Shown: in pieces, positions 52,883 through 61,748 of the stretch
Layout of the letters: every line of letters begins with the position of its first letter
How positions within the stretch are numbered: position 1 is the first letter of the stretch
Source: Asticcacaulis sp. AC460
GTDB taxonomy: Bacteria; Pseudomonadota; Alphaproteobacteria; Caulobacterales; Caulobacteraceae
Direction of reading: 5' to 3'
Assembly (NCBI RefSeq): GCF_000495795.1
Contig: NZ_AWGD01000010.1
Coordinates: 1 to 64,000 of the forward strand
Length of the DNA: 64,000 nt
Position numbers and translations under genes: made by a program
Notes under the pieces: model-generated
What the model was told of the DNA's origin: nothing
The model's database searches: none
What the model saw: the letters and a program-made list of their open reading frames with translations, nothing else

Positions 52883-53563
52883 ACATTGCGCCCGGACCTC
52901 GTCCGGCAGCAACTTCGACGCTTCGCGCAAAGTCGGGCGCGGCAAAACCTCGCGATGTCTTTGCAGAAACGCCATCAAGGCTTCCGGCGAAGTCTTGCCG
53001 GCTTCGCGGGTCCATGACGCCACCGCCTTCTGGATATATGTGTCTGGATCACCGGCCAGCAGAGCGGCGACCCGAAAAGTCCAGTCCGCATCCTTACGGC
53101 GCAGGAAGGCCCAGGTCGCCACGATCGCTGTTCGCCGGCGATGCGGATCGGGCGATCGCGCCAGGTCCAGCAGCAGGCCGCGATCACGGTTCAGCAGATA
53201 TTCCCCGACCACCCACGGCGCGGCGCGGTCGACCAGGTCCCAGTTGTTGATCCGGTCATGGCGGCGCAGATACAGATCGAACAGCGCCTTGCGCCCGTCG
53301 TCGCCCATCTTCTTTTCCCGCGCCTGGAAATCCATCACCGCCATGGCAGCCATGCGGACCTCATAGCGCGCATCGTCCAGCAGAGCTTCGACCTGGTCCA
53401 GCGGCAGCCCCGCGAACCCTTTGGCGACCGGGAAGATCGCACCGATCGACACGCCCATCACACGCGTGTCCGGATCGCCACCGGCATAGAAGCGCGCGAC
53501 CTGCGGAATGACCTTCGGGTCGGCCAGGGCTTCCAGTGCGGCGATGAGTTCGGCGGCGGTCAT
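52877..53563 (-). CDS. DNA alkylation repair (AlkD-like HEAT) protein
   Basis: 228-residue all-helical protein of the AlkD/DNA alkylation repair family. Marks are FYAGGDPDTRVMGVSIGAIFPVAKGFAGLPLDQVEALLDDARYEVRMAAM and VQKAVASWTREAGK-type HEAT pairs. Relatives remove bulky alkyl bases; some only bind DNA. The family's Trp and Asp residues near WDLVDRAAPWVVGEYL are present. Single gene on this strand. Confidence 0.83.
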   Translation of the reverse strand: MTAAELIAALEALADPKVIPQVARFYAGGDPDTRVMGVSIGAIFPVAKGFAGLPLDQVEALLDDARYEVRMAAMAVMDFQAREKKMGDDGRKALFDLYLRRHDRINNWDLVDRAAPWVVGEYLLNRDRGLLLDLARSPDPHRRRTAIVATWAFLRRKDADWTFRVAALLAGDPDTYIQKAVASWTREAGKTSPEALMAFLQRHREVLPRPTLREASKLLPDEVRAQCL

Positions 53564-53686
53564 CCGCGAAGATTATGCCAACCCGGCCGACGCGGCAACG
53601 GACTCAAGATGATGCGGCTACGGTCAAAACCTTGGCGGCCATCTGCTGACCATGCTAAGCTTGTGGTGCTTTTCAGGGGGGACATC

Positions 53687-54460
53687 ATGAAATTTCCAGC
53701 GCTGGCGTTTGGCCTGCTTCTAAGCCTCCCGGCCACATCGGCCGGCGCCGTCGAGCCACCATCTTCGATGGAAAGACTGACCATGGCGCCCGCCCAGGCC
53801 AGGGCCCAGGCGGATGCCGACCTGCAATCGCTTCTGACCCCGCCCAGCCGCTTCGTGAAGCAGGGACGCCGCTTTCGTGAGGCCGGTTTCCGGATCCAGC
53901 CCTTCGGCACCGGCTTGAAAGGCGTCTGCCGCCAGGACGGCCTCAAACTCCTCTATGCACCGGTCAAGCGTGGCGACGCCAACGGCGATTTCGGACAGAA
54001 GCCGTACACGGCCGAGATGGTCACCCGATATCATGTCAGCCACCCGGAGCAACCCACGCAGGTGCAGGCAGGTGATGAACCTCTGTGGGATCCGCATTGC
54101 CGCGGCCTCGATCCTGACGCCGCCGGCTGGTTCACGGCCGCCACTGCGGATCAGGCCGCGCAAGGCCTGCGCACGCTTTACCTGGCAGTCGCTGAGGTTC
54201 AGGCCGGCCGCCTTCCGCCGTCCGGTTGTGACAATCTGTCGGGTATGGCGATGACCTGCCGGGACACCGTGGCCACCTATGCCGTCCCGGCGCAGGTGAC
54301 CTATGTCGTGACCTGTCCGGCGCCGGACGGTAGGCTGTGCTATCGGATCGAGGTGGGCGCAAATATCCAACTGACCATTACCGCCCAAGGCGACAAAACG
54401 ACGCTGGAACCCGGCCCCGTCCTGTCGATGGGCATCGAACAGATCATCATCATGAATTAA
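53687..54460 (+). CDS. exported hypothetical protein
   Basis: 257-residue periplasmic protein with signal peptide MKFPALAFGLLLSLPATSAGA and GGGGGG directly before the start region. Several Cys (CRQDG, HCRG, CDNLSG, CRDT, TCPAPDGRLCYR) suggest disulfides. No domain recognised. Its last 11 bases overlap the convergent DUF885 gene. The frame's long upstream extension shadows the AlkD-like gene and was rejected. Confidence 0.75.
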   Translation: MKFPALAFGLLLSLPATSAGAVEPPSSMERLTMAPAQARAQADADLQSLLTPPSRFVKQGRRFREAGFRIQPFGTGLKGVCRQDGLKLLYAPVKRGDANGDFGQKPYTAEMVTRYHVSHPEQPTQVQAGDEPLWDPHCRGLDPDAAGWFTAATADQAAQGLRTLYLAVAEVQAGRLPPSGCDNLSGMAMTCRDTVATYAVPAQVTYVVTCPAPDGRLCYRIEVGANIQLTITAQGDKTTLEPGPVLSMGIEQIIIMN

Positions 54461-55970
54461 CGCTCAGCGCCGCCGCGAACCCGTCCGGCGATACCGGGCC
54501 ATACGCCATGGCGGCGCGGTGGAAGGTCTTGAGATCGAAGCCGGAGACCTTCGCCGCCACCGCCCGCCGTTCGAGGAAGCTCAGGGTCGACAGGCCCTGG
54601 GCGGCATTGGCGCCGGGCGTCAGGCACATGCGGTCGATATCCTCGTCGATGGTGATGAAGTAGATCGGCCCGCCCTGCAACCGGGTCAGGGTCCTTACCG
54701 CTTCCTCGCGCGACCAGTCCTCGGTGTGCAGCCCGATATCGGCGACGATCCGCGCCGTGCGGAAGGCCTGCCAGTGCAGGAAGCCGATGCGCGCCTCCGG
54801 CCACAGCTCCAGGGCGCCGATCTCGGCCGCCACGGTTTCGGCATAGATCGGCCAGCCCTCGCCCCAGGCCGAGGCGCCATAGCGCCCCTGCAGCGCCGAG
54901 GCCGGCGCCGGCCTCACCGCCGGCGGCAGCATATGGCCGGGATAGAGCTCATGATGCACCACACTGGGCAGGGTCCACACCGGACGGTCGCGGGTGCGGC
55001 GCTGATCGATGATGTAGCTGGTGCCGCTACGCTTGCCCTGGACGCCGGCCAGTTCGTCGGCCGGCGACATGCGTTCGACCTGCGAGTCCGGGATGTCGAC
55101 CGGATCGAAGGCGTCCGGCAGGCGTTCGAGCACGTCGTCCAGCATCCGGTTCATGTCGGCAACCATCTTGCTGCGGCCTGTGTCGGACTGGGGATAGAGG
55201 TAGCGCGGATCACGGGCGAAGCGTTGCAGCCGTTCGTGCGCCGGGCCGGATTTCAGCCCCTGACGTTTCAAAAGCTCGTCCAGCTCGTCCCAAATGGCGT
55301 CCAGCCTTTGCCGCGCCAGCTTCATGCCCGCCTTGGGATCGACGGGGCTCGACAGGGCCAGGCCCAACTGCGCAGTGTAGTAGTCTTTGCCCCCTGGCAA
55401 CTGCCCGACACCCGGCCGATCGCCGGCCACAGCCAATTGCGCCGTCAGGGCGACGATCTGGCTTTCCAGCGCCGCCTGGACCTCGCCTTCGGCTTTGAAC
55501 TGCGCCGTCTCGACCGCCGTCAGGGCACGCTTGAGCAGGAAATCGGGCTGGAGGATGCCGTTGGCGGTGTCGGCGGCGATGCGTGCCGTCTCATTGTCGA
55601 TCTCGGCGGCCGAAGCCTTACCTGCGGTGACCTGAGTGTGCTGGCCGGAGCGGTAGGTGACCGGATAGACACTACCGCCGTCGCCATAGGCGAAGTCGGC
55701 CAGGCGGACCTCGCTGCGGGCACCGTGAATCACGCTGGCCAAAACGACACCGGTGTCACCGGCGGGCGTCTGTGCCATCGCCGTTTCCAGAGCGGTCAGC
55801 CGCGCGCGCGCTGCCTGGCGCCTTTCCTGGACGGATTCGACGCCGGCTGAGTTGGTGGGATCCTTTGCCAGGGCTTCCAGGTCCGGTGCCACGGCGGCGC
55901 GGGCAGTACCCGCCACCGCCAGGGCGGCAGCACCGGTCAGAACGGTTCGGCGATCAACGGGGCTCATCAT
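54450..55970 (-). CDS. DUF885 family exported metallohydrolase
   Basis: 506-residue protein with a twin-arginine signal (DRRTVLTGAAALAVAGTARA). The zinc-binding motif HHELYPGH lies at 339-346, with a downstream Glu in EGWPIYAETVAAE. DUF885 proteins resemble carboxypeptidases (M32-like) but their substrates are mostly unknown. It follows an SDR gene by seven bases on the same strand and is probably co-transcribed with it. Confidence 0.85.
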   Translation of the reverse strand: MMSPVDRRTVLTGAAALAVAGTARAAVAPDLEALAKDPTNSAGVESVQERRQAARARLTALETAMAQTPAGDTGVVLASVIHGARSEVRLADFAYGDGGSVYPVTYRSGQHTQVTAGKASAAEIDNETARIAADTANGILQPDFLLKRALTAVETAQFKAEGEVQAALESQIVALTAQLAVAGDRPGVGQLPGGKDYYTAQLGLALSSPVDPKAGMKLARQRLDAIWDELDELLKRQGLKSGPAHERLQRFARDPRYLYPQSDTGRSKMVADMNRMLDDVLERLPDAFDPVDIPDSQVERMSPADELAGVQGKRSGTSYIIDQRRTRDRPVWTLPSVVHHELYPGHMLPPAVRPAPASALQGRYGASAWGEGWPIYAETVAAEIGALELWPEARIGFLHWQAFRTARIVADIGLHTEDWSREEAVRTLTRLQGGPIYFITIDEDIDRMCLTPGANAAQGLSTLSFLERRAVAAKVSGFDLKTFHRAAMAYGPVSPDGFAAALSVNS

Positions 55971-55977
55971 GGAGTCT

Positions 55978-56739
55978 CTATACCACCGACGTCAGGCCGC
56001 CATCGATATAGATGATCTGGCCGTTGACAAAATCCGAGGCCGGCGACGCCAGGAAGACGGCGGCGCCGTGCAGGTCCTCCATCCTGCCCCACCGGCCGGC
56101 CGGTGTGCGTTTGCGCAGCCATTCGTCGAACACCGGATCCTCGTACAGGGCCTTGTTCAGCGGCGTGGCGTAATAGCCCGGACCGATGGCGTTGATCTGC
56201 AGGCCGTATTTCGCCCAGTCGGCGCACATGCCCCGTGTCAGGGTCAGCACGGCCCCCTTGGAGGCGGTGTAGGGCGCGATGGTCTGGCGGGCCAGGTGGG
56301 CATTGACGCTGGCGATATTGATGATCTTGCCGTGGCCGCGTTCGATCATGTGCCGGGCCACGGCCTGGCTGACATAGAAGACGCTGTCGAGATTGGCGCG
56401 CATGACCTCGTGCCAGGTTTCCACCGGAAACTCCTCCAGCGGCCGGCGGCGCTGGATGCCGGCATTGTTGACCACGATGTCGATGGCCGTGCCGTGGCTT
56501 TCCAGGTGGTCGATGGCGGTCCTGACCGCGTCGGCGTCGGTGACGTCGAAGGCCGACAGGACGACGTCGGCGCCGTGGCCGCGCAGGGTCGCGGCGGCGG
56601 CTTCCAGACGGGCCTCGGTGCGGCCGTTGAGGATGATCCGCGCCCCGGCATTGGCCAGGGCGGTGGCGATGGCCAGACCGATCCCCTGGCCTGAGCCGGT
56701 AATCAGGGCCGTGCGCCCGGAAAGGTCGAACAAGGCCAT
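55978..56739 (-). CDS. SDR oxidoreductase (gluconate 5-dehydrogenase-like)
   Basis: 253-residue short-chain dehydrogenase with the NAD(P) motif TGSGQGIG (14-21), NNAG (91-94), catalytic Ser144, and YTASK (Tyr157, Lys161). The sequence resembles gluconate 5-dehydrogenases and other sugar-acid reductases. AGGAGGAG lies seven bases before the ATG. First gene of a unit with the DUF885 hydrolase. Confidence 0.88.
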   Translation of the reverse strand: MALFDLSGRTALITGSGQGIGLAIATALANAGARIILNGRTEARLEAAAATLRGHGADVVLSAFDVTDADAVRTAIDHLESHGTAIDIVVNNAGIQRRRPLEEFPVETWHEVMRANLDSVFYVSQAVARHMIERGHGKIINIASVNAHLARQTIAPYTASKGAVLTLTRGMCADWAKYGLQINAIGPGYYATPLNKALYEDPVFDEWLRKRTPAGRWGRMEDLHGAAVFLASPASDFVNGQIIYIDGGLTSVV

Positions 56740-56822
56740 GGTGGTATCTCCTCCTGTTGTGCAGGTTGTCTTTCCTGGCAAGCCTACCCGATTCGCCGCG
56801 CGATGCCGCAAAAGGATGCGGT

Positions 56823-57311
56823 CTACTCCGACGCCACCGGCACCGCCTGCCCGCGCCGGGCATCCTGCCGGGCCTGACGCGCGGCGATGGTGCCGATCAG
56901 CAGGGCCAGAAGACCACCCCAGCCGAGCGCCGTAACCAATGACAGATAGATCCGGTTGCTCAGCCCCAGGTCCAGCAGCACCACACAGTGCAGACCAATG
57001 CTGACCACCTGGCACAGTATGGCCCATTTTGACCAGGGGTGCGGGGATTTCCAGGCAACGACGCATAGCCCTTGCAGGATCAGCGTGTCGGTGACCAGCA
57101 TGTACAGGGCCGTATAGTTGCTGGAGATATATTTGGCCAGGTAAGGCAGATCGCTGTCCAGCGAGATCAGGCCGAAGCCGAGCGTCAGGGCATAGGCGGC
57201 GACATAGATGACCGCGCCGAAACGTTCGCGCCAGCTTCCGGCGATCAGGGCGTAACCGCAAATGACCAGCAGGGCCACGGCGCTGAGCTGCGTGATCCAG
57301 GATTGCAACAT
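56823..57311 (-). CDS. hypothetical multipass membrane protein
   Basis: 162-residue protein with about five hydrophobic helices and a basic, Ala/Arg-rich cytosolic tail (ARQARQDARRGQAVPVASE). The start is the ATG at 57311. No family recognised. It stands between the SDR gene and a Gly-rich protein, all on the minus strand. Confidence 0.7.
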   Translation of the reverse strand: MLQSWITQLSAVALLVICGYALIAGSWRERFGAVIYVAAYALTLGFGLISLDSDLPYLAKYISSNYTALYMLVTDTLILQGLCVVAWKSPHPWSKWAILCQVVSIGLHCVVLLDLGLSNRIYLSLVTALGWGGLLALLIGTIAARQARQDARRGQAVPVASE

Positions 57312-57397
57312 ACCGGTCCGTCCCCTGATGCCCGACGATTCGATGCAGGCCGATAAAACAGGGAAAGGACCGGCATGGCAAGCCGACCGCCGTTATT

Positions 57398-57796
57398 TCA
57401 GGCGCCCGCCGTACCGGACGGGGCGTCAAGTCGCGAATTGGTCACACCGCCGCCGCCTCCACCGCCACCGCCACCACCGCCACCACCTTCCGGCTCCTTG
57501 TCGTAGGGGTGGACACCGGCCACCGGTTCCAGACGGAACTGTTTCTGAAGCCGGGTCAGCTCGCGATGGGCGTCGGCCATATGCGCCTGGGCGTCCTGAA
57601 GCGCCTGCATCGCCTTGATGGTGCTGTCATTGACCTTTGTACCGACCATGGTCGACATGCGGATCGTCCGGCGCGAGGTGATGCAGGTTTCAAGCAAGGT
57701 GGCGGCCTCGGTCAAAGCGCTGTCAATGGCCTCTTCGGTAATGTGGAGCTGGCTCGTCACCGTGCCGGTGACGTTAAGACGTGTCTCTCTGGACAT
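57398..57796 (-). CDS. hypothetical protein with a 14-glycine run
   Basis: 132-residue protein with a helical core (residues 15-88, ALTEAATLLETCITSRRTI and MQALQDAQAHMADAHRELTRL) and a run of 14 consecutive glycines (104-117) before a short tail. AAGGAATACCGT precedes the ATG. The glycine run is coded by GGN repeats and may vary in length by slippage. A perfect CtrA box lies about 100 bases upstream, shared with the divergent YciI gene. Function unknown. Confidence 0.65.
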   Translation of the reverse strand: MSRETRLNVTGTVTSQLHITEEAIDSALTEAATLLETCITSRRTIRMSTMVGTKVNDSTIKAMQALQDAQAHMADAHRELTRLQKQFRLEPVAGVHPYDKEPEGGGGGGGGGGGGGGVTNSRLDAPSGTAGA

Positions 57797-57892
57797 ACGG
57801 TATTCCTTATGGCTTTACACAAAAGTCCCGGAACGCTGGACCGTGGGCCAAGTGTTGCCAGCGAAATAATTGCAAACCGTGAAAATACACTC

Positions 57893-57908
57893 TTAACGTG
57901 ATCTTAAC
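57893..57908. promoter_or_regulatory. CtrA box TTAA-N7-TTAAC between divergent genes
   Basis: TTAACGTGATCTTAAC is an exact CtrA site, matching the one upstream of fliF in form. It ends five bases before the YciI ATG, where binding would block that gene, and lies 97 bases from the Gly-rich gene, where it could activate. Confidence 0.65.
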
Positions 57909-57912
57909 CACA

Positions 57913-58215
57913 ATGAAACACTTCCTGCTATTCTACGATTTCGTCGACGACTATCTGGAACGCCGGGCCGAGTTCCGCGGCGTACACCTGAACCTGGCCT
58001 GGGCGGCGGCCGATCGCGGCGAACTGGTGCTGGGCGGGGCGCTGGCCGGCCCGGCCGATGGCGGGGTTCTGCTGTTCCTGGGGGCCGATGCGTCGGTCGC
58101 CGAAAGCTTCGCGCAAGCCGATCCTTATGTGGTGAACGGCCTGGTCAAGAGCTGGAAGGTCCGCGAGTGGAGCACAGTGGTCGGCGACGGTGCCGCCACG
58201 CCGGTGCGGCCCTGA
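57913..58215 (+). CDS. YciI-like protein
   Basis: 100-residue YciI/dimeric alpha-beta barrel protein (KHFLLFYDFVDDYLERRAEFRGVHL, then GELVLGGALAGPADGGVLLFLGAD and FAQADPYVVNGLVKSWKVREW). The HxxH-type His in the first helix is kept. Such proteins are small putative hydrolases or chaperones of unknown substrate. The ATG at 57913 lies next to a CtrA box; there is no clear Shine-Dalgarno. Confidence 0.85.
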   Translation: MKHFLLFYDFVDDYLERRAEFRGVHLNLAWAAADRGELVLGGALAGPADGGVLLFLGADASVAESFAQADPYVVNGLVKSWKVREWSTVVGDGAATPVRP

Positions 58216-58340
58216 CTGGGTTTTTATCGCGGGACTCGTCTTTTTGATCGGGACCGGACACAAACGCGCTTTTGTCCCACCGAAACCTTACGCGACAGAA
58301 TTTATCATGCGTCTCACCTTGTTTCACGTGAGTGACTGCC

Positions 58341-58811
58341 ATGATGTCCGCTTCTCAAACCTGGACCGATCAGGTCGATTTCCGTCCCGCTCCGTATGCG
58401 CCAGATCCGTTGCGCCACCTGATGAAGGCCAGCCTGATCACCGGGGGCATAAGCCTGGCCCTGGGCTTCTTCATCATCGGTGGCAAGCTGGCCAGCCTGC
58501 CCGATATCGATCCTATGGCCGATCCGGGCCTGGTCGTCGACTATGCCGCCCAGCCGCCGGCCGACCGCGGGCTTCTGGCGGTGAACCCGGACATGCCGGC
58601 CGATGCCCGCTATGCCCTGGCCAGCATGCCCGCGCCTGCAGTCCGGGTACGCCAGGTGAAGGCCGAGGTCTACATCCCCGACATGCCGGAAATGCCGGCC
58701 TATACCGCCGGCGATATCGCCGCGCCGGAGGTGGTGGCGGTGGCCATGCCGGAACCGGTCAAGGTCGAAAGCGGCCCGCGTCCGTACTACTCCCTGGCCA
58801 GAGGCGACTAA
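58341..58811 (+). CDS. hypothetical protein with one transmembrane helix
   Basis: About 156 residues, with one membrane helix (MKASLITGGISLALGFFIIGGKL, near 25-48) and an external Pro/Ala-rich domain (PDMPEMPAYTAGDIAAPEVVAVAMPEPV). Two ATGs are adjacent (58341, 58344). Its last four bases overlap the convergent gene. No family recognised. Confidence 0.6.
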   Translation: MMSASQTWTDQVDFRPAPYAPDPLRHLMKASLITGGISLALGFFIIGGKLASLPDIDPMADPGLVVDYAAQPPADRGLLAVNPDMPADARYALASMPAPAVRVRQVKAEVYIPDMPEMPAYTAGDIAAPEVVAVAMPEPVKVESGPRPYYSLARGD

Positions 58812-59773
58812 CCGCGATAGTCGTGCGTGCCGATCTCGCGCAGCATCTTCAGCCCGCCATCGGCTTCGCGCCGCCATAGCCTTATGCCGCCACCGGTGAC
58901 CGTGCCGCCGGCCGTCCCGGCCCGCCAGTCGACGTGGAAGCGAAAGTATTCCAGTACATAACCGTTTCCCAGGTCCTCAAACCCTTCGTTCCACACCTCG
59001 ACCTTGTCGAAGGTCGCGCCTCGGCCGTTGTTAACGTATTCGGTCAGGAACGGCCGGATTTCCGCCATACCGGTTTTCGCCGCCATGCTGTGCGGCATGA
59101 TCACCGCATCGTCGGTATAGAAGCTCAGGCGCTTTTCGAGATCGTGCTCACGCACACCTTCCGCATTGCCGGCGTTCAGGGCCGCCAGTTCGCGGCTGAG
59201 AACTGAGTCCGCCATCGCGGGCGCTTGCGCCTCCGGCATGGCGACAAAAAAATCTTCCGGTTTTTTCAGAGGCGCCGTCCAGTTGCGGACATCGGACTTC
59301 AGACGCAACGATCCATCCGGTTCGCGTCCCCAGACATGGAGATACTTGCCCTCGGCGGCATCCGTCTCCCAGGCGATCGAAAAGCCGCCGAATTCCATCA
59401 CGGTGTCGCCGAAGTCGAAGACCTCACGGACCACCGGTTTATAGGCGGTCACCCGGCGGCGTTTCGTCACCTCTTTCTGCCACGTCCGGATCTGATCCTT
59501 GCCGATCAGGCGCGGCTGGCCGTCGGGCAGGCTGCGGGCATCGTCACGGTACAGTTCCAGTATACGCGAAGTGTCATTGGCCGTCATGGCTCGGGCCAGT
59601 TCGCCGTGGGCGCGGAGCACCGCGCCGCCGGACGGGTGCGCCCCTTCCCAAGACGTGTTGGGAGGCATCAGGACGCGAAGGGACGCCCCGTCCGGCAACG
59701 CTTCACCCGAAAAGGACATGGCCGGATATGCGGCCCACACACACAAAGCTCCGATCAGGCCGCGCCGGTTCAT
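58808..59773 (-). CDS. exported protein with tandem SnoaL/NTF2-like domains
   Basis: 321-residue exported protein (signal MNRRGLIGALCVWAAYPAMSFSGEA). Two DUF4440/SnoaL-like NTF2 folds follow: residues about 50-165 (VLRAHGELARAMTANDTSRILELYRDDARSLPDG) and 190-315 (LAALNAGNAEGVREHDLEKRLSFYTDDAVIMPHSM). Such domains often bind small ligands or are inactive enzymes. Substrate unknown. It is convergent with the previous gene. Confidence 0.8.
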   Translation of the reverse strand: MNRRGLIGALCVWAAYPAMSFSGEALPDGASLRVLMPPNTSWEGAHPSGGAVLRAHGELARAMTANDTSRILELYRDDARSLPDGQPRLIGKDQIRTWQKEVTKRRRVTAYKPVVREVFDFGDTVMEFGGFSIAWETDAAEGKYLHVWGREPDGSLRLKSDVRNWTAPLKKPEDFFVAMPEAQAPAMADSVLSRELAALNAGNAEGVREHDLEKRLSFYTDDAVIMPHSMAAKTGMAEIRPFLTEYVNNGRGATFDKVEVWNEGFEDLGNGYVLEYFRFHVDWRAGTAGGTVTGGGIRLWRREADGGLKMLREIGTHDYRG

Positions 59774-59924
59774 GCCCTTGTCCTCCGGGGTTGCGCAACG
59801 AACCTGACCTGACGTAAGCCCTTAGGCCAGCCGGTTTTCGCCGGACGGGAGGCGGTTACCGCCGAACGGGATGGGCCGGAGCGGTCCAATATGCTAATAG
59901 ATACAGATACAACGGGGAGCCAGG

Positions 59925-60986
59925 ATGCAGGAGACCAAGACGCGGCCGCTTTTGCGCGCCGCCACTATTTTCGGCATCTGGATGATCGTCGCCGCGCTGA
60001 CCGCCGGCCAGTGGTACGTGTATGACCTGACCTATGGCTCGCTCAAGCCCTGGCACCACTATGTCGGCCCGGCCATTCTCGCCAATGTCCTCTGGTCCTG
60101 CCTGACCCCCGGCGTCGTCTTCATCGCCGGCCGCATCACCTTCGACCCGCGCCGCAAGGTCCGCTTCGTCCTGACCCATTTCGCCATCGGCCTGCTGGTC
60201 AGCGTCTGCCACAGCCTGATCTTTGTCCCCCTGCTGGGGCTGCTGGTCGGCAACTGGCAGAACATGCTGTGGCAAAAGCTGGCCGGCAGCCTGCAGGTCA
60301 ATGTGCTGATCTATGCCGTGATGGTGGCCATCGTCACCGCCGGCCGCGCCTTGCGCCACCTGGGTGACCGCGAACTGCAGTCCGCCCAGCTCGAAACCCA
60401 ACTGGCCGAGGCCGAAACCGCCTCCCTGCGCGCCCAGCTCCAGCCGCACTTCCTCTTCAACGCGCTCAACGCCATCTCGGCCCTGGTGCGCAGCGAGCCG
60501 GTCAAGGCCGAGCGCATGATCGCCCGGCTGGGCGAATTGCTGCGGCTGTCGATCGACGGCCATCGCGGCCAGGAAAGCAGCCTCGGCGACGAGCTCGACT
60601 TCACCGAGGCCTACCTGGCCATCGAAGAAGCGCGGCTGGGCGACCGGCTGACCGTGATCCGCAACATCGCCCCCGAAGCCCTGACCGCCACTGTGCCGTC
60701 CCTGCTGCTCCAGCCCCTGGTCGAAAACGCCATCCGCCACGGCATCGCCGGCCTGCCGCAAGGTGGCACAGTGACCATTACGGCCGCCATAACGGACGCC
60801 TGCCTGCATATCACCGTGTCCGATGACGGCGCCGGCGCCGCTTCGGTGACCGAAGGCGTCGGCATGGCCAATACCCGACGGCGGTTGACACGCCTCTATG
60901 GCGAACGCCAGTCGCTGACCATCGACACGGCGCCCGGCCAGGGCTTCCGCGTCAAGGTCAAGGTGCCGTTATGTACCGCACCCTGA
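59925..60986 (+). CDS. LytS/YehU-type sensor histidine kinase
   Basis: 353-residue kinase with four membrane helices (about 12-140) and a cytosolic His-kinase domain: the phosphoacceptor region LRAQLQPHFLFNALNAISALV (His at QPHFLFN) and HATPase block (LLLQPLVENAIRHGI, DDGAGA, GVGMANTRRRL). It phosphorylates the LytTR response regulator encoded next, with which it overlaps by 16 bases. The signal is unknown. GGGGAG precedes the ATG by six bases. Confidence 0.92.
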   Translation: MQETKTRPLLRAATIFGIWMIVAALTAGQWYVYDLTYGSLKPWHHYVGPAILANVLWSCLTPGVVFIAGRITFDPRRKVRFVLTHFAIGLLVSVCHSLIFVPLLGLLVGNWQNMLWQKLAGSLQVNVLIYAVMVAIVTAGRALRHLGDRELQSAQLETQLAEAETASLRAQLQPHFLFNALNAISALVRSEPVKAERMIARLGELLRLSIDGHRGQESSLGDELDFTEAYLAIEEARLGDRLTVIRNIAPEALTATVPSLLLQPLVENAIRHGIAGLPQGGTVTITAAITDACLHITVSDDGAGAASVTEGVGMANTRRRLTRLYGERQSLTIDTAPGQGFRVKVKVPLCTAP

Positions 60987-61699
60987 TCGTCGACGACGAG
61001 CCCCTGGCGCGATTGCGCCTGCGCACTCTTCTGGAACCGGAAGCCGATTTCGACCTGATCGGCGAGGCCCATCACGGCGAAATGGCGGTGGCCATGATCG
61101 AGGCCCAGCGGCCGGACGTGGTCTTCCTGGATGTCCAGATGCCGGCCATGACCGGGTTCGAGGTCATCGAGGCCATCGGCTTCCGCGCCATGCCGACCAC
61201 GGTTTTCTGCACCGCCTATGACGAATTCGCCGTCAAGGCGTTTGAGGTCCAGGCCCTGGACTACCTGCTGAAACCGTTCGACGATATCCGCTTCGGCCAG
61301 GTGCTGGAACGGGTGCGCAAGGCCCAGCCCCAGGCCAAACGCCTGCAACAGGTGATGGAGATCATCCAGCCTCCGCCCCGGCTGATCGCCCGCTCGCGCG
61401 GCGTCGTCCGCATCATCGGCTATGACGATATCGACTGGGTGGCGGCGGCCGGCGACTATGCCGAGGTCCATACCGGCGGCCGCGCCTGGCTGGTCAACGA
61501 TTCCATTACCGCCTTGACGGCCCGCCTGCCGGAGGCGGACTTCGCCCGCATCCATCGCGCCGCCATCGTGCGGCTGGACCGCATCGCCGAGATCCGCCCC
61601 GGCAGCCATGGCGACGGCGTGGTGCGATTGACGACCGGCAGCGAACTCCGGTTCAGCCGGCGCTACCGCGTAGCACTGGACGCCTGGCTCGTGCGTTGA
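60971..61699 (+). CDS. LytTR family response regulator
   Basis: 242-residue response regulator: receiver domain with phospho-acceptor Asp in VVFLDVQMPAMTGFE and conserved Lys in LLKPFDD, then a LytTR DNA-binding domain (IDWVAAAGDYAEVHTGGRAWLVNDSITALTARLPEADFARIHRAAIVRLDRIAEIRP). It forms a two-component system with the preceding kinase. Target sites not evident. Confidence 0.93.
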   Translation: MYRTLIVDDEPLARLRLRTLLEPEADFDLIGEAHHGEMAVAMIEAQRPDVVFLDVQMPAMTGFEVIEAIGFRAMPTTVFCTAYDEFAVKAFEVQALDYLLKPFDDIRFGQVLERVRKAQPQAKRLQQVMEIIQPPPRLIARSRGVVRIIGYDDIDWVAAAGDYAEVHTGGRAWLVNDSITALTARLPEADFARIHRAAIVRLDRIAEIRPGSHGDGVVRLTTGSELRFSRRYRVALDAWLVR

Positions 61700-61748
61700 C
61701 AGCCGGGCCCGGGCAGGCCAAGTTACGGCACCCAATTGCGAGATCAGT

